This document shows positions 1 through 9,500 of a stretch of 49,346 nt of DNA, piece by piece. The notes beneath the pieces are model-generated. The model searched no databases and was not told the origin of the DNA. It was given only the letters and a program-made list of their open reading frames with translations. The DNA comes from Aquimarina agarivorans. GTDB taxonomy: Bacteria; Bacteroidota; Bacteroidia; Flavobacteriales; Flavobacteriaceae. The stretch's first letter is position 1. Each line of letters opens with the position of its first letter. Position numbers and translations under genes: made by a program. The stretch spans positions 1 through 49,346 of the forward strand of contig NZ_AFPB01000173.1 in assembly GCF_000218485.1 (NCBI RefSeq). The letters run 5' to 3'.

Positions 1-256
1 CTATTTAGAAGGTATTCGACAAAAAATTGACAAACTGAGGCTCCCAATTTACATTACAGATATCAGGCCTGGTTTTGTCAATACAAAAATGACTAAGGGC
101 TCAGGTTTATTTTGGGTCGCTTCCAAAGAAAAAGCTGCAAAGCAAATTTTTTCAGCGATCCAGAAAAAAAGTGCAGTGACGTACGTTACCAAAAGATGGA
201 TTATTATTGCTGTACTACTTAAAAACTTACCTCGCTACCTTCATAAAAAAATGTAA
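1..256 (+). CDS. Short-chain dehydrogenase/reductase, C-terminal end (5' truncated)
   Basis: The window opens inside a reading frame that runs from base 2 to the TAA at 254-256, about 84 residues. The segment RPGFVNTKM followed by a Phe-Trp-Val-Ala-Ser stretch and an amphipathic tail rich in Lys, Arg and Leu matches the C-terminal part of short-chain dehydrogenases (Rossmann-fold NAD(P)-dependent oxidoreductases), where the Pro-Gly after the sixth strand contacts the cofactor. The nucleotide-binding GxxxGxG and catalytic YxxxK motifs lie outside the window, so substrate and cofactor cannot be given. The basic hydrophobic tail could associate with the membrane. The frame was read directly from the sequence and has no ATG-bounded open reading frame in the window. 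Confidence 0.75.
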   Translation, partial: YLEGIRQKIDKLRLPIYITDIRPGFVNTKMTKGSGLFWVASKEKAAKQIFSAIQKKSAVTYVTKRWIIIAVLLKNLPRYLHKKM

Positions 257-351
257 TTGAAAGTGAGTTGCTTAACAGAAATTTGCCCTGTTTTTTTCAA
301 AATAATTGTTCTGAATATTCAGTTTTTATAAATAAATTGTATTTTAGAAAC

Positions 352-2565
352 ATGACGGAAGCATTTATAGAAGAGGAAAACAAACAAATAGCCAAGCAAT
401 ACAAAGAATTGCTGCAAATTAGTTACCGTACACTTAGTGACGATGATAAAAAGCTAATTCGTTTAGCTTTTGATACCGCTGTAGATGCCCATAAAGAACA
501 ACGTAGAAAAAGTGGTGAGGCTTACATTTTTCACCCCATTGCAGTAGCTAAAATTGTTGCTAGCGAAATTGGATTAGATGCCACCTCCATAGCAGCCGCA
601 CTTTTACACGACGTAGTTGAAGATACTGAGTATACGCTTAATGATTTAGAACGTCTTTTTGGAGAAACCGTCGCTCGTATTGTTGATGGGCTTACTAAAA
701 TTTCTATTTTAGATAAGAACGAAGATAAACCCATATCGCTCCAAGCTGAGAATTACCGAAAAATGTTGTTAACACTCAATGATGACGTTCGGGTAATTAT
801 CATTAAAATTGCCGACCGCTTGCATAATATGCAAACCATGGATTCCATGAGGAGCGATAAGCAAGTAAAAATTGCATCCGAAACCTTATATATTTATGCA
901 CCGCTTGCGCATCGAATAGGGTTGTATAATATTAAAACGGAGCTCGAAGATTTAGGGCTTAAATACACTGAACCCGAAGTTTTCAAGGATATAGAGCAAA
1001 AGATGACGGACACTAAGGAGGAACGTGATGCTTATATTGAGCGTTTTTCGAAACAAATTAGTGAGGCTTTAGATAAAGAAAATTTAGAATACGACATCAA
1101 AGGCAGGCCTAAATCCATTTATTCGATTCGAAAAAAAATGGTCAAACAAAACGTTAGTTTTGAAGAGGTGTACGATAAATTTGCCATCCGTATTATTTAT
1201 AAAGGCCATGTTGAAAATGAAAAATTTGTTGCATGGAAGATATTTAGTATTATTACCGACTTTTTTAGAGCAAACCCTACCCGAATGCGCGATTGGATTT
1301 CAAATCCAAAATCCAACGGTTACGAGGCATTACACACTACTGTAGTTGGGCCTGATAACCGATGGGTGGAAGTTCAAATACGTAGCGCCCGAATGCATGA
1401 AATTGCCGAAAAAGGCTATGCTGCACACTACAAATACAAGAATAGTGATGATAAAGGTGATAATGTACTGGATATTTGGTTAGATAAATTACAGGAAGCG
1501 CTAGAAAATGAAGAAACTAATGCGGTAGATTTTGTTGAAGAGTTTAAACTGAATTTATATGCTAAAGAAATTTTTGTTTTTACCCCAAATGGCGATATTA
1601 AATCGTTACCCAAAGGAGCAACTGCCTTAGATTTCAGTTTTAGTATCCATACCGAAATTGGTATGCGCACTCGTGGTGCCAGAGTAAATGGAAAACTAGT
1701 TCCGCTGAGTCAAAAATTAAATAGCGGAGATCAAGTCGAAATCATCACCTCAAAACAGTCTAAACCCACTCAACAATGGTTAAATTATGTAACTACAGGT
1801 AGGGCAAGAGCAAAAATAAAATCTTCGTTAAACGAAGAAATGAAAACTGTAGCTGCCGAAGGGAAAGACGTTTTACGCCGTAAATTACGATCACAACGTA
1901 TCCCTTTTAATGAAAAAATAATCAATCAACTGGTTAATTTTTGTAAATTAAAAACCAGTAAAGACTTGTTCTACCGTGTTGGCATTGGATCTATTGATAA
2001 TAAAATTATTAAAGATTTTGCGGCAACTAAGAATAACACCATCATTAACTTCTTTAAAAATAAAATTCGCAAAAGCAGTACCAGCGAAGAAATAAATAAT
2101 GATGAAATTACCAATAATTATGATTTACTTGTTTTTGGTAAAGATGAAGATAAACTGAATTACAAACTATCCAATTGTTGCAATCCAATTCCTGGCGATT
2201 CCGTTTTTGGGTTTTTAACTATAAACGAAGGAATTAAAGTACACAAACATAACTGTCCTAATGCCCTGCAATTACAAAGTAATTACGCTTATCGTATAAT
2301 GAAGGCCAAATGGATAGACTCAACCCAGCAAGAATTTAAAGCTGAATTACGATTAACAGGTCTGGACAATATGGGCTTAGTAAATGAAGTTACAAAAGTA
2401 ATATCCAACAATTTACATGTGGCCATCTATAAAATATCATTTACTAGTGATGATGGTGTTTTTGAAGGAAATATTACCGTTGGTGTAAAAAACAAAAACA
2501 TTTTAAAAACTATTATTCAACGACTCAATAAAATCAAAGGAATTGATAAAGTGATCAGAGATTAA
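352..2565 (+). CDS. rel: Bifunctional (p)ppGpp synthetase/hydrolase (RelA/SpoT family, long RSH)
   Basis: Cytoplasmic enzyme that makes and degrades the stringent-response alarmone (p)ppGpp. From the ATG at 352 the protein has 737 residues, the usual size of a long RSH. Visible parts in order: HD hydrolase domain with HDVVED at about residues 86-91; synthetase domain from about 245 with RPKSIYSIRKK near 252 and the VEVQIR active-site strand near 339; TGS domain from about 405; a conserved-cysteine region with Asn-Cys-Cys near 608; and a C-terminal ACT domain from about 662. Both catalytic halves look intact, which suggests a bifunctional enzyme and not a synthetase-only RelA. An in-frame TTG at 268 would add 28 residues, but family members start at MTE-type sequences, so 352 is preferred. 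No terminator is obvious before the fur-like gene. Confidence 0.95.
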   Translation: MTEAFIEEENKQIAKQYKELLQISYRTLSDDDKKLIRLAFDTAVDAHKEQRRKSGEAYIFHPIAVAKIVASEIGLDATSIAAALLHDVVEDTEYTLNDLERLFGETVARIVDGLTKISILDKNEDKPISLQAENYRKMLLTLNDDVRVIIIKIADRLHNMQTMDSMRSDKQVKIASETLYIYAPLAHRIGLYNIKTELEDLGLKYTEPEVFKDIEQKMTDTKEERDAYIERFSKQISEALDKENLEYDIKGRPKSIYSIRKKMVKQNVSFEEVYDKFAIRIIYKGHVENEKFVAWKIFSIITDFFRANPTRMRDWISNPKSNGYEALHTTVVGPDNRWVEVQIRSARMHEIAEKGYAAHYKYKNSDDKGDNVLDIWLDKLQEALENEETNAVDFVEEFKLNLYAKEIFVFTPNGDIKSLPKGATALDFSFSIHTEIGMRTRGARVNGKLVPLSQKLNSGDQVEIITSKQSKPTQQWLNYVTTGRARAKIKSSLNEEMKTVAAEGKDVLRRKLRSQRIPFNEKIINQLVNFCKLKTSKDLFYRVGIGSIDNKIIKDFAATKNNTIINFFKNKIRKSSTSEEINNDEITNNYDLLVFGKDEDKLNYKLSNCCNPIPGDSVFGFLTINEGIKVHKHNCPNALQLQSNYAYRIMKAKWIDSTQQEFKAELRLTGLDNMGLVNEVTKVISNNLHVAIYKISFTSDDGVFEGNITVGVKNKNILKTIIQRLNKIKGIDKVIRD

Positions 2566-2663
2566 AGCGGTAGCACTATTCTAAATACCAAAATCAATTA
2601 ACAGTTTGTTAATAATCCGTAAAACTTAGTTTTTTAAAATCAGCTAAGATTTAAAAAATAGCT

Positions 2664-2671
2664 TAACTTTG
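2664..2671 (+). promoter_or_regulatory. Putative Bacteroidota -7 box of the fur-like/purA operon
   Basis: TAACTTTG matches the TAnnTTTG -7 consensus of the Bacteroidota primary sigma factor and lies 16 bases before the ATG at 2688. No clear TTG -33 element is present at the expected distance, so this rests on the -7 box and its position alone. Confidence 0.4.
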
Positions 2672-2687
2672 CTTTTTTATTTTTTGA

Positions 2688-3146
2688 ATGAGTACCAATA
2701 AAAATAGTTTAAGCGATCAAGAAACGGTAAAGCAAGTGTTCACTTCTTTTTTAGAAGAACATAAACACCGTAAAACCCCTGAAAGGTTTGCTATACTTCA
2801 GGAAATATATGAAAGTGATGAACATTTTGATATCGAATCCTTGTATATCAAAATGAAAAATAAAAACTACCGCGTAAGTCGGGCTACACTTTACAATACT
2901 ATTGAATTACTTTTAGATTGTAAATTAGTTCGCAAGCATCAATTCGGTCAAAATTTAGCGCAATACGAAAAGTCTTATTTTGATCGCCAGCATGACCACC
3001 TTATACTTACGGATTCCAGTGAAGTATTGGAATTTTGTGATCCTCGTATTCAACAAATAAAAAAAACAATCGAAGAAATATTTGACGTAACTATCACGAA
3101 TCATTCGCTGTATTTTTACGGAACTAAAAATAAAAATAACGCATAA
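2688..3146 (+). CDS. Fur-family transcriptional regulator lacking the first CxxC zinc pair
   Basis: A 152-residue protein with the Fur/PerR/Zur fold. The N-terminal winged helix holds [11 protein letters not shown] (about residues 26-36) and the recognition-helix motif [10 protein letters not shown] (about 63-72). The dimerisation part holds the metal-ligand motif HDHLI near residue 103. Where canonical Fur has a Cys-x-x-Cys structural zinc pair just after this motif, this protein has TDSSE, and only one Cys remains further on (EFCDP). From memory, flavobacterial orthologues upstream of purA share this loss, so it is probably a lineage trait. The stop codon lies one base before the purA ATG, so the two are surely co-transcribed. 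The sensed metal or signal cannot be told from sequence. Confidence 0.88.
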   Translation: MSTNKNSLSDQETVKQVFTSFLEEHKHRKTPERFAILQEIYESDEHFDIESLYIKMKNKNYRVSRATLYNTIELLLDCKLVRKHQFGQNLAQYEKSYFDRQHDHLILTDSSEVLEFCDPRIQQIKKTIEEIFDVTITNHSLYFYGTKNKNNA

Positions 3147-3147
3147 A

Positions 3148-4419
3148 ATGGCTGTAAATTTACTACTAGGTCTACAATGGGGAGACGAAGGTAAAGGTAA
3201 AATTGTTGATGTTCTTACTAATGATTATGATATCATTGCCAGATTTCAGGGAGGACCAAATGCCGGTCATACATTAGAATTTGACGGGTACAAACATGTA
3301 TTACATACTATTCCAAGTGGAATCTTTCATAAAACAGCCATAAATTTAGTTGGTAACGGTGTTGTTATTGATCCAGTAATTCTTGAAAAGGAATTAAAAA
3401 ACTTAGCAAAGTTTAATGTGGATTACAAAAAATCACTACTAATTTCGCGTAAAGCGCATTTAATTTTACCTACACATCGCTTATTAGATGCTGCCAGCGA
3501 AGCTGCTAAAGGAAAAGCTAAAATTGGATCAACATTAAAAGGTATTGGTCCAACTTATATGGATAAAACTGGCCGCAATGGTATTAGAGTTGGTGATCTA
3601 GAATTAAGTGACTGGAAAGAACGCTACCGCAACCTTGCCAATAAGCATGAAGCTATGATTGAGTTTCACGGGGTAGAGTTGGAATATGATTTAAAAGCTT
3701 TAGAAGAAGATTTCTTTAGTGCTATTGAAAGTTTAAAAGAATTAACTTTTATTGATAGCGAAGAATATATTTTTGAAGCACAACGCCAAGGTAAAACAAT
3801 TCTGGCTGAAGGTGCCCAAGGATCACTACTTGACGTTGATTTTGGTACCTATCCTTTTGTTACTTCTTCAAACACCACTGCTGCAGGAGCTTGTACTGGA
3901 CTAGGTATTGCTCCCAATAAAATTGGTGATGTTTTTGGAATATTTAAAGCCTATACTACACGTGTAGGTAGTGGGCCCTTTCCTACTGAGTTATTTAATG
4001 ATGAGGGAGCACGTATGGCTAAGGTTGGTCATGAATTTGGATCAACAACAGGGCGAGCACGCCGATGTGGGTGGTTGGACTTGGTGGCACTTAAATATGC
4101 CGTGCAAGTCAATGGAGTAACCCAGCTTATGATGATGAAAGGTGATGTTTTAAGCGGTTTTAATACTTTAAAAATATGTACTGCTTATAAATACAAAGGA
4201 GAAACAATTACTCATTTTCCTTACAATATTGAACCTGAAAACGTAACTCCAGTTTATACCGAAGTAAAAGGTTGGTCTGAAGATTTGACTGAAATGACTG
4301 ATAAAAGTCAGTTTCCAAAAGAGCTAAACGATTATATTGAGTTTTTAGAAAAGGAATTGGAAACTCCAATAACCATTGTTTCCGTTGGACCAGACAGAAA
4401 ACAAACTATAAATAGATAA
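3148..4419 (+). CDS. purA: Adenylosuccinate synthetase
   Basis: PurA converts IMP, aspartate and GTP to adenylosuccinate, the first committed step from IMP to AMP, in the cytoplasm. The 423-residue length is normal. The N-terminal GTP loop GDEGKGK is at residues 12-18 with catalytic Asp13, and GGPNAGHT carries the second catalytic residue His41. The motif GSTLKGIGPTY, the TTAAGACTGLG segment and the arginine-rich GSTTGRARRCGW segment are all in place, so the enzyme should be active. It is second in an operon with the fur-like gene and is followed by a strong terminator. The link between a Fur-type regulator and purine synthesis is positional only. Confidence 0.97.
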   Translation: MAVNLLLGLQWGDEGKGKIVDVLTNDYDIIARFQGGPNAGHTLEFDGYKHVLHTIPSGIFHKTAINLVGNGVVIDPVILEKELKNLAKFNVDYKKSLLISRKAHLILPTHRLLDAASEAAKGKAKIGSTLKGIGPTYMDKTGRNGIRVGDLELSDWKERYRNLANKHEAMIEFHGVELEYDLKALEEDFFSAIESLKELTFIDSEEYIFEAQRQGKTILAEGAQGSLLDVDFGTYPFVTSSNTTAAGACTGLGIAPNKIGDVFGIFKAYTTRVGSGPFPTELFNDEGARMAKVGHEFGSTTGRARRCGWLDLVALKYAVQVNGVTQLMMMKGDVLSGFNTLKICTAYKYKGETITHFPYNIEPENVTPVYTEVKGWSEDLTEMTDKSQFPKELNDYIEFLEKELETPITIVSVGPDRKQTINR

Positions 4420-4438
4420 TCTATTTTAACTGAATCAC

Positions 4439-4475
4439 AAAAAGCGTTTGCCTTATTAGGTTAACGCTTTTTTTT
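4439..4475 (+). terminator. Rho-independent terminator after purA
   Basis: AAAAAGCGTT at 4439-4448 pairs with AACGCTTTTT at 4463-4472, followed by further T residues to 4475. The loop contains a small CC/GG pair. It sits 20 bases after the purA stop. Confidence 0.85.
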
Positions 4476-4528
4476 GTCGTTTATCCTATTCCTCAAATCA
4501 CCATAGTTTTTAGTTTATTTTTTTCTTT

Positions 4529-4536
4529 TATTTTTG
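4529..4536 (+). promoter_or_regulatory. Putative -7 box of the spondin-domain gene
   Basis: TATTTTTG matches TAnnTTTG and lies 25 bases before the ATG at 4562, in the gap after the purA terminator. No convincing TTG -33 element is seen upstream. Confidence 0.4.
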
Positions 4537-4561
4537 ACCAACCACAAATCAAATTGCATAA

Positions 4562-5503
4562 ATGAAAAAATTAATTACAAACACTTTGTATGGAATCGTA
4601 CTAGGCTTCGCTTCCATGCACGCGCAAATATCAACAGTTGAATATACTGTAGAATTTACAAGTAACTGGGAAGCACATGGTCCATTACCAATGGGAGGAC
4701 CTCGTCCTCACTTTACCAATCTTGTTGTTGCTACTCACAACAATAATGTTACTTTTTTTGAAATGGGTGAACTTGCTAGCCCTGGAACAAAAAATGTAGC
4801 TGAGTTTGGTTCTAATGGAGAATTTATATCAGAGGTAAATGCTGAAATCCCTGATAATGCTTTTAGAGTAATTGAAGGGCCTGATTTATTCTTTGATGGC
4901 GCGAGAAGAGACATTACTATAGAAAATTTTGAAGTAAATTCTGACTTTCCATTACTAACTTTAGCTTCTATGATTGCTCCTAGTCCTGATTGGATGGTAG
5001 CTGTTAATAGTTTGAATCTGCAAGATGCTAGTGGCAGTTGGATTCCTGAAATTACTATGGATTTATTTGCATACGATGCAGGTACACGATCAAATAAAAC
5101 TTACGATTTAGGAGGACCACTATCAAGTCCGGTTGAACCTATTACCCGAATAACGACTAATGACACACCAATTAATCCTAATTTGAAAATGGGAACACTT
5201 GTGATTAGCCTTAATGAAAGTACACTTAGTGCTGATGATTTTGATTACTCTGACTACGTTGATCTTGATTTTTTCCCTAACCCTGCTAAAGAAACGGTAC
5301 GCGTTTTTAACATTGATAACAGTGGTTTAGAAACTGTTGAAATTTTTAATATTACTGGATCATTAGTAAAAACTGCGTTTGCAGTTACTGGTGAAAAAAC
5401 ATTAGATATTGATGTTTCAAATTTAAGTCAAGGATTGTACTTAATGAAGTTAACTACTAATACCGGAGAAAGTCAAACTAAAAGGTTAACAATTACTAAA
5501 TGA
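4562..5503 (+). CDS. Secreted spondin-domain protein with T9SS C-terminal sorting domain
   Basis: A 313-residue exported protein. Residues 1-21 form a signal peptide ending Met-His-Ala. The next about 190 residues resemble the Spondin_N fold: Thr-Val-Glu-Phe-Thr-Ser-Asn-Trp near the start, Pro-His-Phe-Thr-Asn-Leu-Val-Val-Ala-Thr-His-Asn, then GELASPGTK, and a later region with many aspartates (SPDWMV, DLFAYDAGT). In animals this fold occurs in matrix proteins and binds calcium; its bacterial role is not known to me. The last about 80 residues, beginning DFFPNPAKE and ending SQTKRLTITK, are a type A T9SS sorting domain, so the protein should reach the cell surface or medium. It is a single-gene unit with its own probable promoter and terminator. 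Confidence 0.8.
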   Translation: MKKLITNTLYGIVLGFASMHAQISTVEYTVEFTSNWEAHGPLPMGGPRPHFTNLVVATHNNNVTFFEMGELASPGTKNVAEFGSNGEFISEVNAEIPDNAFRVIEGPDLFFDGARRDITIENFEVNSDFPLLTLASMIAPSPDWMVAVNSLNLQDASGSWIPEITMDLFAYDAGTRSNKTYDLGGPLSSPVEPITRITTNDTPINPNLKMGTLVISLNESTLSADDFDYSDYVDLDFFPNPAKETVRVFNIDNSGLETVEIFNITGSLVKTAFAVTGEKTLDIDVSNLSQGLYLMKLTTNTGESQTKRLTITK

Positions 5504-5506
5504 ACC

Positions 5507-5532
5507 ACTATGGATTAAAAATACCATAGTTT
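5507..5532 (+). terminator. Weak possible terminator after the spondin-domain gene
   Basis: ACTATGG at 5507-5513 pairs with CCATAGT at 5524-5530, then TT. The stem is short and the T tract minimal, so it may be only a processing hairpin; the much stronger hairpin at 5736 may do the real work. Confidence 0.3.
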
Positions 5533-5735
5533 CTGTTATGACTAAAAGTTATTACTTTTTTAAACATACGTTTTTTTGCAATTAGCCTTTAGCTATATTA
5601 GCAGTATTTTAAAGCCAACAGCTAATTACTAATTGCCAATAGCTCTTGTAATATTTTTAGAAGCTAAAAGCGAAATGCATTAAAAATGCATAGTTTTAAC
5701 TAAACCTGAAACCAATAAACAAATTAATTATTTAT

Positions 5736-5780
5736 AAAAAACAAGGGTCGGTATACAAATATACCGACCCTTGTTTTTTT
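5736..5780 (+). terminator. Perfect 20-bp stem-loop with A/T flanks, probable bidirectional terminator
   Basis: Bases 5736-5755 pair without a mismatch with 5760-5779 around a four-base CAAA loop. The stem core is ACAAGGGTCGGTATA, and the outer ends are A on the left and T on the right, so a U tract forms on either strand. It lies 230 bases after the spondin gene stop and far ahead of the next intact gene. It is one of the strongest hairpins in the window. Confidence 0.7.
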
Positions 5781-5995
5781 TATCCAAAAAAAATTTCGAA
5801 TTTTTATTTGAGTAATTTAAATTCAGAACCAATATTAACTATGAATCGATTGATAATACAATTTACAATTGCAAATTCTGCATAAAAAATGAATCCATAG
5901 ATGGTCGAATCCTTCCAATGTCAGTTGATTGGCAGGGGTATATTTGACCATAAGTGCACAGTATTTAACAAGATGATACAAAATCTAATGCACTT
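5781..5995. other. Intergenic stretch without recognisable gene
   Basis: Part of the roughly 1-kb gap between the spondin gene and the giant protease. It is AT-rich. I see no coding pattern, tRNA or repeat here beyond the hairpin that precedes it. Confidence 0.5.
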
Positions 5996-6306
5996 GTGCA
6001 CACATTTTGGTTCATAAAATCACTCAGAAACCCTGTAAATATTGAGGCTATGTCGTTTTTTTTAGAAAATCAGCAGCCCTATTTAATACAAAGTTGGAGT
6101 GTAAAAACAAGAAACACTTCTGCAAAAGCAAAAAAAGAACTACTTAATTGTGCAACATCTATTACTCGGGTAAATTAAACCTATTGTTAACCAATTTAAT
6201 AGCTTCAAACAAAGGTACGGTAACCTTCAAAGTTTATTTTTATGAAAATGGTACGCTCAAAAGTATTCGCAAACAACCTCTATTTTATGAAGAAAATGAC
6301 CATTGA
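5996..6306 (+). pseudogene. Possible frameshifted remnant of a small unrecognised gene
   Basis: Two overlapping open frames look protein-like but neither is a good gene. The first runs from a GTG at 5996 to 6178 and contains SFFLENQQPYLIQSWSVKTR. The second is open from 6148 to the TGA at 6304-6306 and contains KVYFYENGTLKSIRK. They overlap by about 30 bases in different frames, as expected after a small indel, and together would give about 100 residues. I do not recognise the family. No good start codon or promoter precedes it. It could equally be chance open frame in a gene-poor region, so confidence is low. Confidence 0.25.
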
Positions 6307-6496
6307 GTATACGTAGAACGGTTATAACCAACTGAAATTTTGAGCGTTAAATTATTTCTTCTTTTACTAATAAAGTTAATTTAATACAATATTGACAAAA
6401 TAGATCTATTTTATTATTAATAACATGCCTACAGAATAATAAAGGAAAAATATCCTCAATATTCATTTTTAATCTATAAAACACACATTAAAAATA
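6307..6496. other. Upstream region of the giant protease gene
   Basis: An AT-rich stretch with no open frame or strong hairpin. It should hold upstream control sequence for the protease gene, but apart from the -7 box that follows I see no recognisable operator. Confidence 0.4.
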
Positions 6497-6504
6497 TATT
6501 TTTG
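6497..6504 (+). promoter_or_regulatory. Putative -7 box of the giant metalloprotease gene
   Basis: TATTTTTG matches TAnnTTTG and lies 19 bases before the ATG at 6524. No clear -33 TTG is seen. Confidence 0.45.
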
Positions 6505-6523
6505 CTTTTTAACATTTTATTGT

Positions 6524-9500
6524 ATGAAAAAAACTACCACTAAATTTACCTTCTTATCTTTTATATTATTTTTTGTAGTTCAAAGTTATTCTCAAACTTC
6601 TGTTTGGAATAAAGTCACTTCTAATAAAGCAAGCCTGAACACTAATTCAGGTTCTGAAACTTCTTTTATTTTAAATAAAAAAGCATTTAAAAATAACTTA
6701 CTAAATACCTCAAAACATAGTAAAAATGTAAGAATTAGTTTCCCAACAGGAATAAACACGTTTACTGAATTTAATATTATTAAAACACAAGTAATGCATC
6801 CATTACTTGCTAAAAAATTTCCTAAAATAGAAACTTTTGAAGGTATAGCTACCGATAATTCCAATCAAAAAATTAGATTTTCGTACTGTAGCAAATTTGG
6901 TTTGAATGGTATCGTTTCTAAATCTGACAACACTAAATTGGAAATTACTCCAATTAATGCTAGTCTGCATTCATTTAAGTTACAGGATAAAGAATCTAGC
7001 TCCAACAACACTTACGAATGTACTACCAAGGAAAATCTAACTAATTTCTTTAGTTTAAAAAATCTTACTAATCGTAATGTTGACGATGGTTTTTTACGCA
7101 GATATAGACTAGCACTATCATGTACTGGAGAATATGCTCAGCACTTTTTAGATGGTAGTGAAGCTAACGATAACGAAAGAGTGATTAAGGTTTTAACTGC
7201 TATGGTAACCTCGATAAATAGATTAAATGAAATATTTGAAACTGATTTTGGCATTACACTTCAACTTATTCCTGAAAATGACCAGTTAATTTACTTAAAC
7301 GCCAATACGGATCCTTATTACAACGGTAGTACTTTAAATACAGAATTACAAACTACACTTGATGGGGCATTGGGAATTGGTGCTGATTCTTATGACGTTG
7401 GTCATTTATATGGTAAAGAACCTAGAATTTATGGAAATGCAGGTTGTATTGCTTGTGTATGTACGGATGGTGAAAAAGGAAGTGGATTTACCATACACTC
7501 CGACCCTAGTTCCGATAATATGAACCTAATTGCTACGCATGAATTTGGGCATCAATTTGGGGCTTATCATACACAAAGTAGCGCAAGTTGCAGGAGCGGT
7601 TTTAATAGCGAGGTGGAACCTGGTAGTGGGAGTACCATAATGAGTTATGCTGGTATTTGCTTTCCTGATGTACAGCAGGAACCTGATGATTATTTTAATT
7701 ACACCAGTATTAGGGATATAGCAATATGGACAATAAATAACAGTAATTGTGCTGAATTAATTCCTACATCAAACAACGCTCCTGTAATTGATTTTTTGTC
7801 AGATTATACGATTCCTATTGCTACTCCTTTTGTTTTGGAAGCTAATGTTACTGATTCGGATAGCAGCACACTAACCTATTGTTGGGAACAAAATGATACT
7901 GGATTACCTTACAACTCAACTGAAACGCCCACTTCTGATAGAGTACAAGGTCCTTTATTTAGGTCATTGCCCCCTAGCCCATCACAAAAGAGATATTTTC
8001 CTGCTTTACCTACGGTAGTAAGTGGAAATTTAGCTTCAACCTGGGAAGTGCTACCTACTGTAGGCAGAACAATGAATTTTTCACTTACAGTTCGAGATAA
8101 CGCTGCCAATGGTGGACAAACGGTTACAGACTTAATGCAAGTAACTGTAAATGATAACGTCGGTCCCTTTAGTGTTTCATCACAATCAAGTAAAAATGAA
8201 ATTTGGACAGTTGGCGAACAAGTTACTGTAACTTGGCAAGTTGCAAATACCAATACGGCACCAATTAACACTGAAAATGTTCAAATTTTACTATCAACCA
8301 ACAGTGGAGTATCTTTTGATTTTGAACTTTTAGCCAGTACTCCCAATAATGGTAGTGCTAGTTTTACTATACCTGATGTTGATGCAACCACTGAAGCAAG
8401 AGTAATGATTAAGGCTATCAATAATATTTACTACGCAGTTAATTCCGCTGATTTTACTATTGAAAAATCAGAGTATGTAATTAGTGTTGAAAATTCCAAA
8501 TTGGAAACTTGTAATACTGACACCGCAATTTTCAATTTGAATTATCAAACTTTCCTTGGCTTTAGTGAAGAAGTAACGTTACAATTAGAAAACCTTCCAT
8601 CTGGTATTACAGCGGAGTTAAGTAGATCTAATTTTAGTGATGATATTAGTCAAGGTGAGGAGTTTACACTTACGGTAAGTGACATAAATACACTGTCAAA
8701 TGGGCTTTATCCTTTCGAAATCATTGGGATTTCCGAAAATAATGTAGAAAAAAGATTAAATCTAAATCTTGAAATTTTTAGTGTTATCACTGAAGCCGCA
8801 ACTTTACTATTTCCTGAAAATAATAGTACTGCAATCGACCCATTTTTAACATTTGAGTGGATGGCTGATATTAACACTACTAGCTATACTGTTGAAATTG
8901 CCTCTAATGCAGAATTTTCTTCTCTTTTACAAACTACCGATGTTATCGATAATAAATTTACATCAAATAATTTTGAAAATAATCAAAGTTACTTTTGGCG
9001 TGTAAGAAATAATAATACTTGTAGCTCTTCGGAATATTCAGAAGTACATACTTTTTCTACTAAATGTAAAAGTGCTGAAAATATCTCAATTTTTAGAGTT
9101 GGACTTACTTATACCGAATTAAACTGGGAGGGAACAAATGACTCTTGGAAAATTGAGTACGGAGTAAGTGGTTTTTCAATTGGCTCTGGAACAATTTTAA
9201 CTACTAATAACAATAGCATTCGTATTGAAAACTTAGAACCAGGCGTAAATTATGATTTATATATACAAGGAAAATGTGTAATTGGAAATAGCAGTACAAT
9301 TAGTGATGTGATTAATTTTACTACCGCTTTTGATTTTTGCGGCGAACAACTCTTTTATGATTCAGGTGGCGAACTTGAAACTTATTTAAATAATGAAAAT
9401 ACAACTACTGTAATTGCTCCAAATAATCCAAATGATAGAGTTAGAGTAACTTTTAATGAATTTAATACTGAGGCTAATTATGATTTTTTAAATGTTTACG

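Noticed and set aside
268..351. 5' extension of the RelA/SpoT gene from TTG 268
   Set aside because: The family starts at the MTE-type N-terminus at 352; the extension is low-complexity and uses a rare start.
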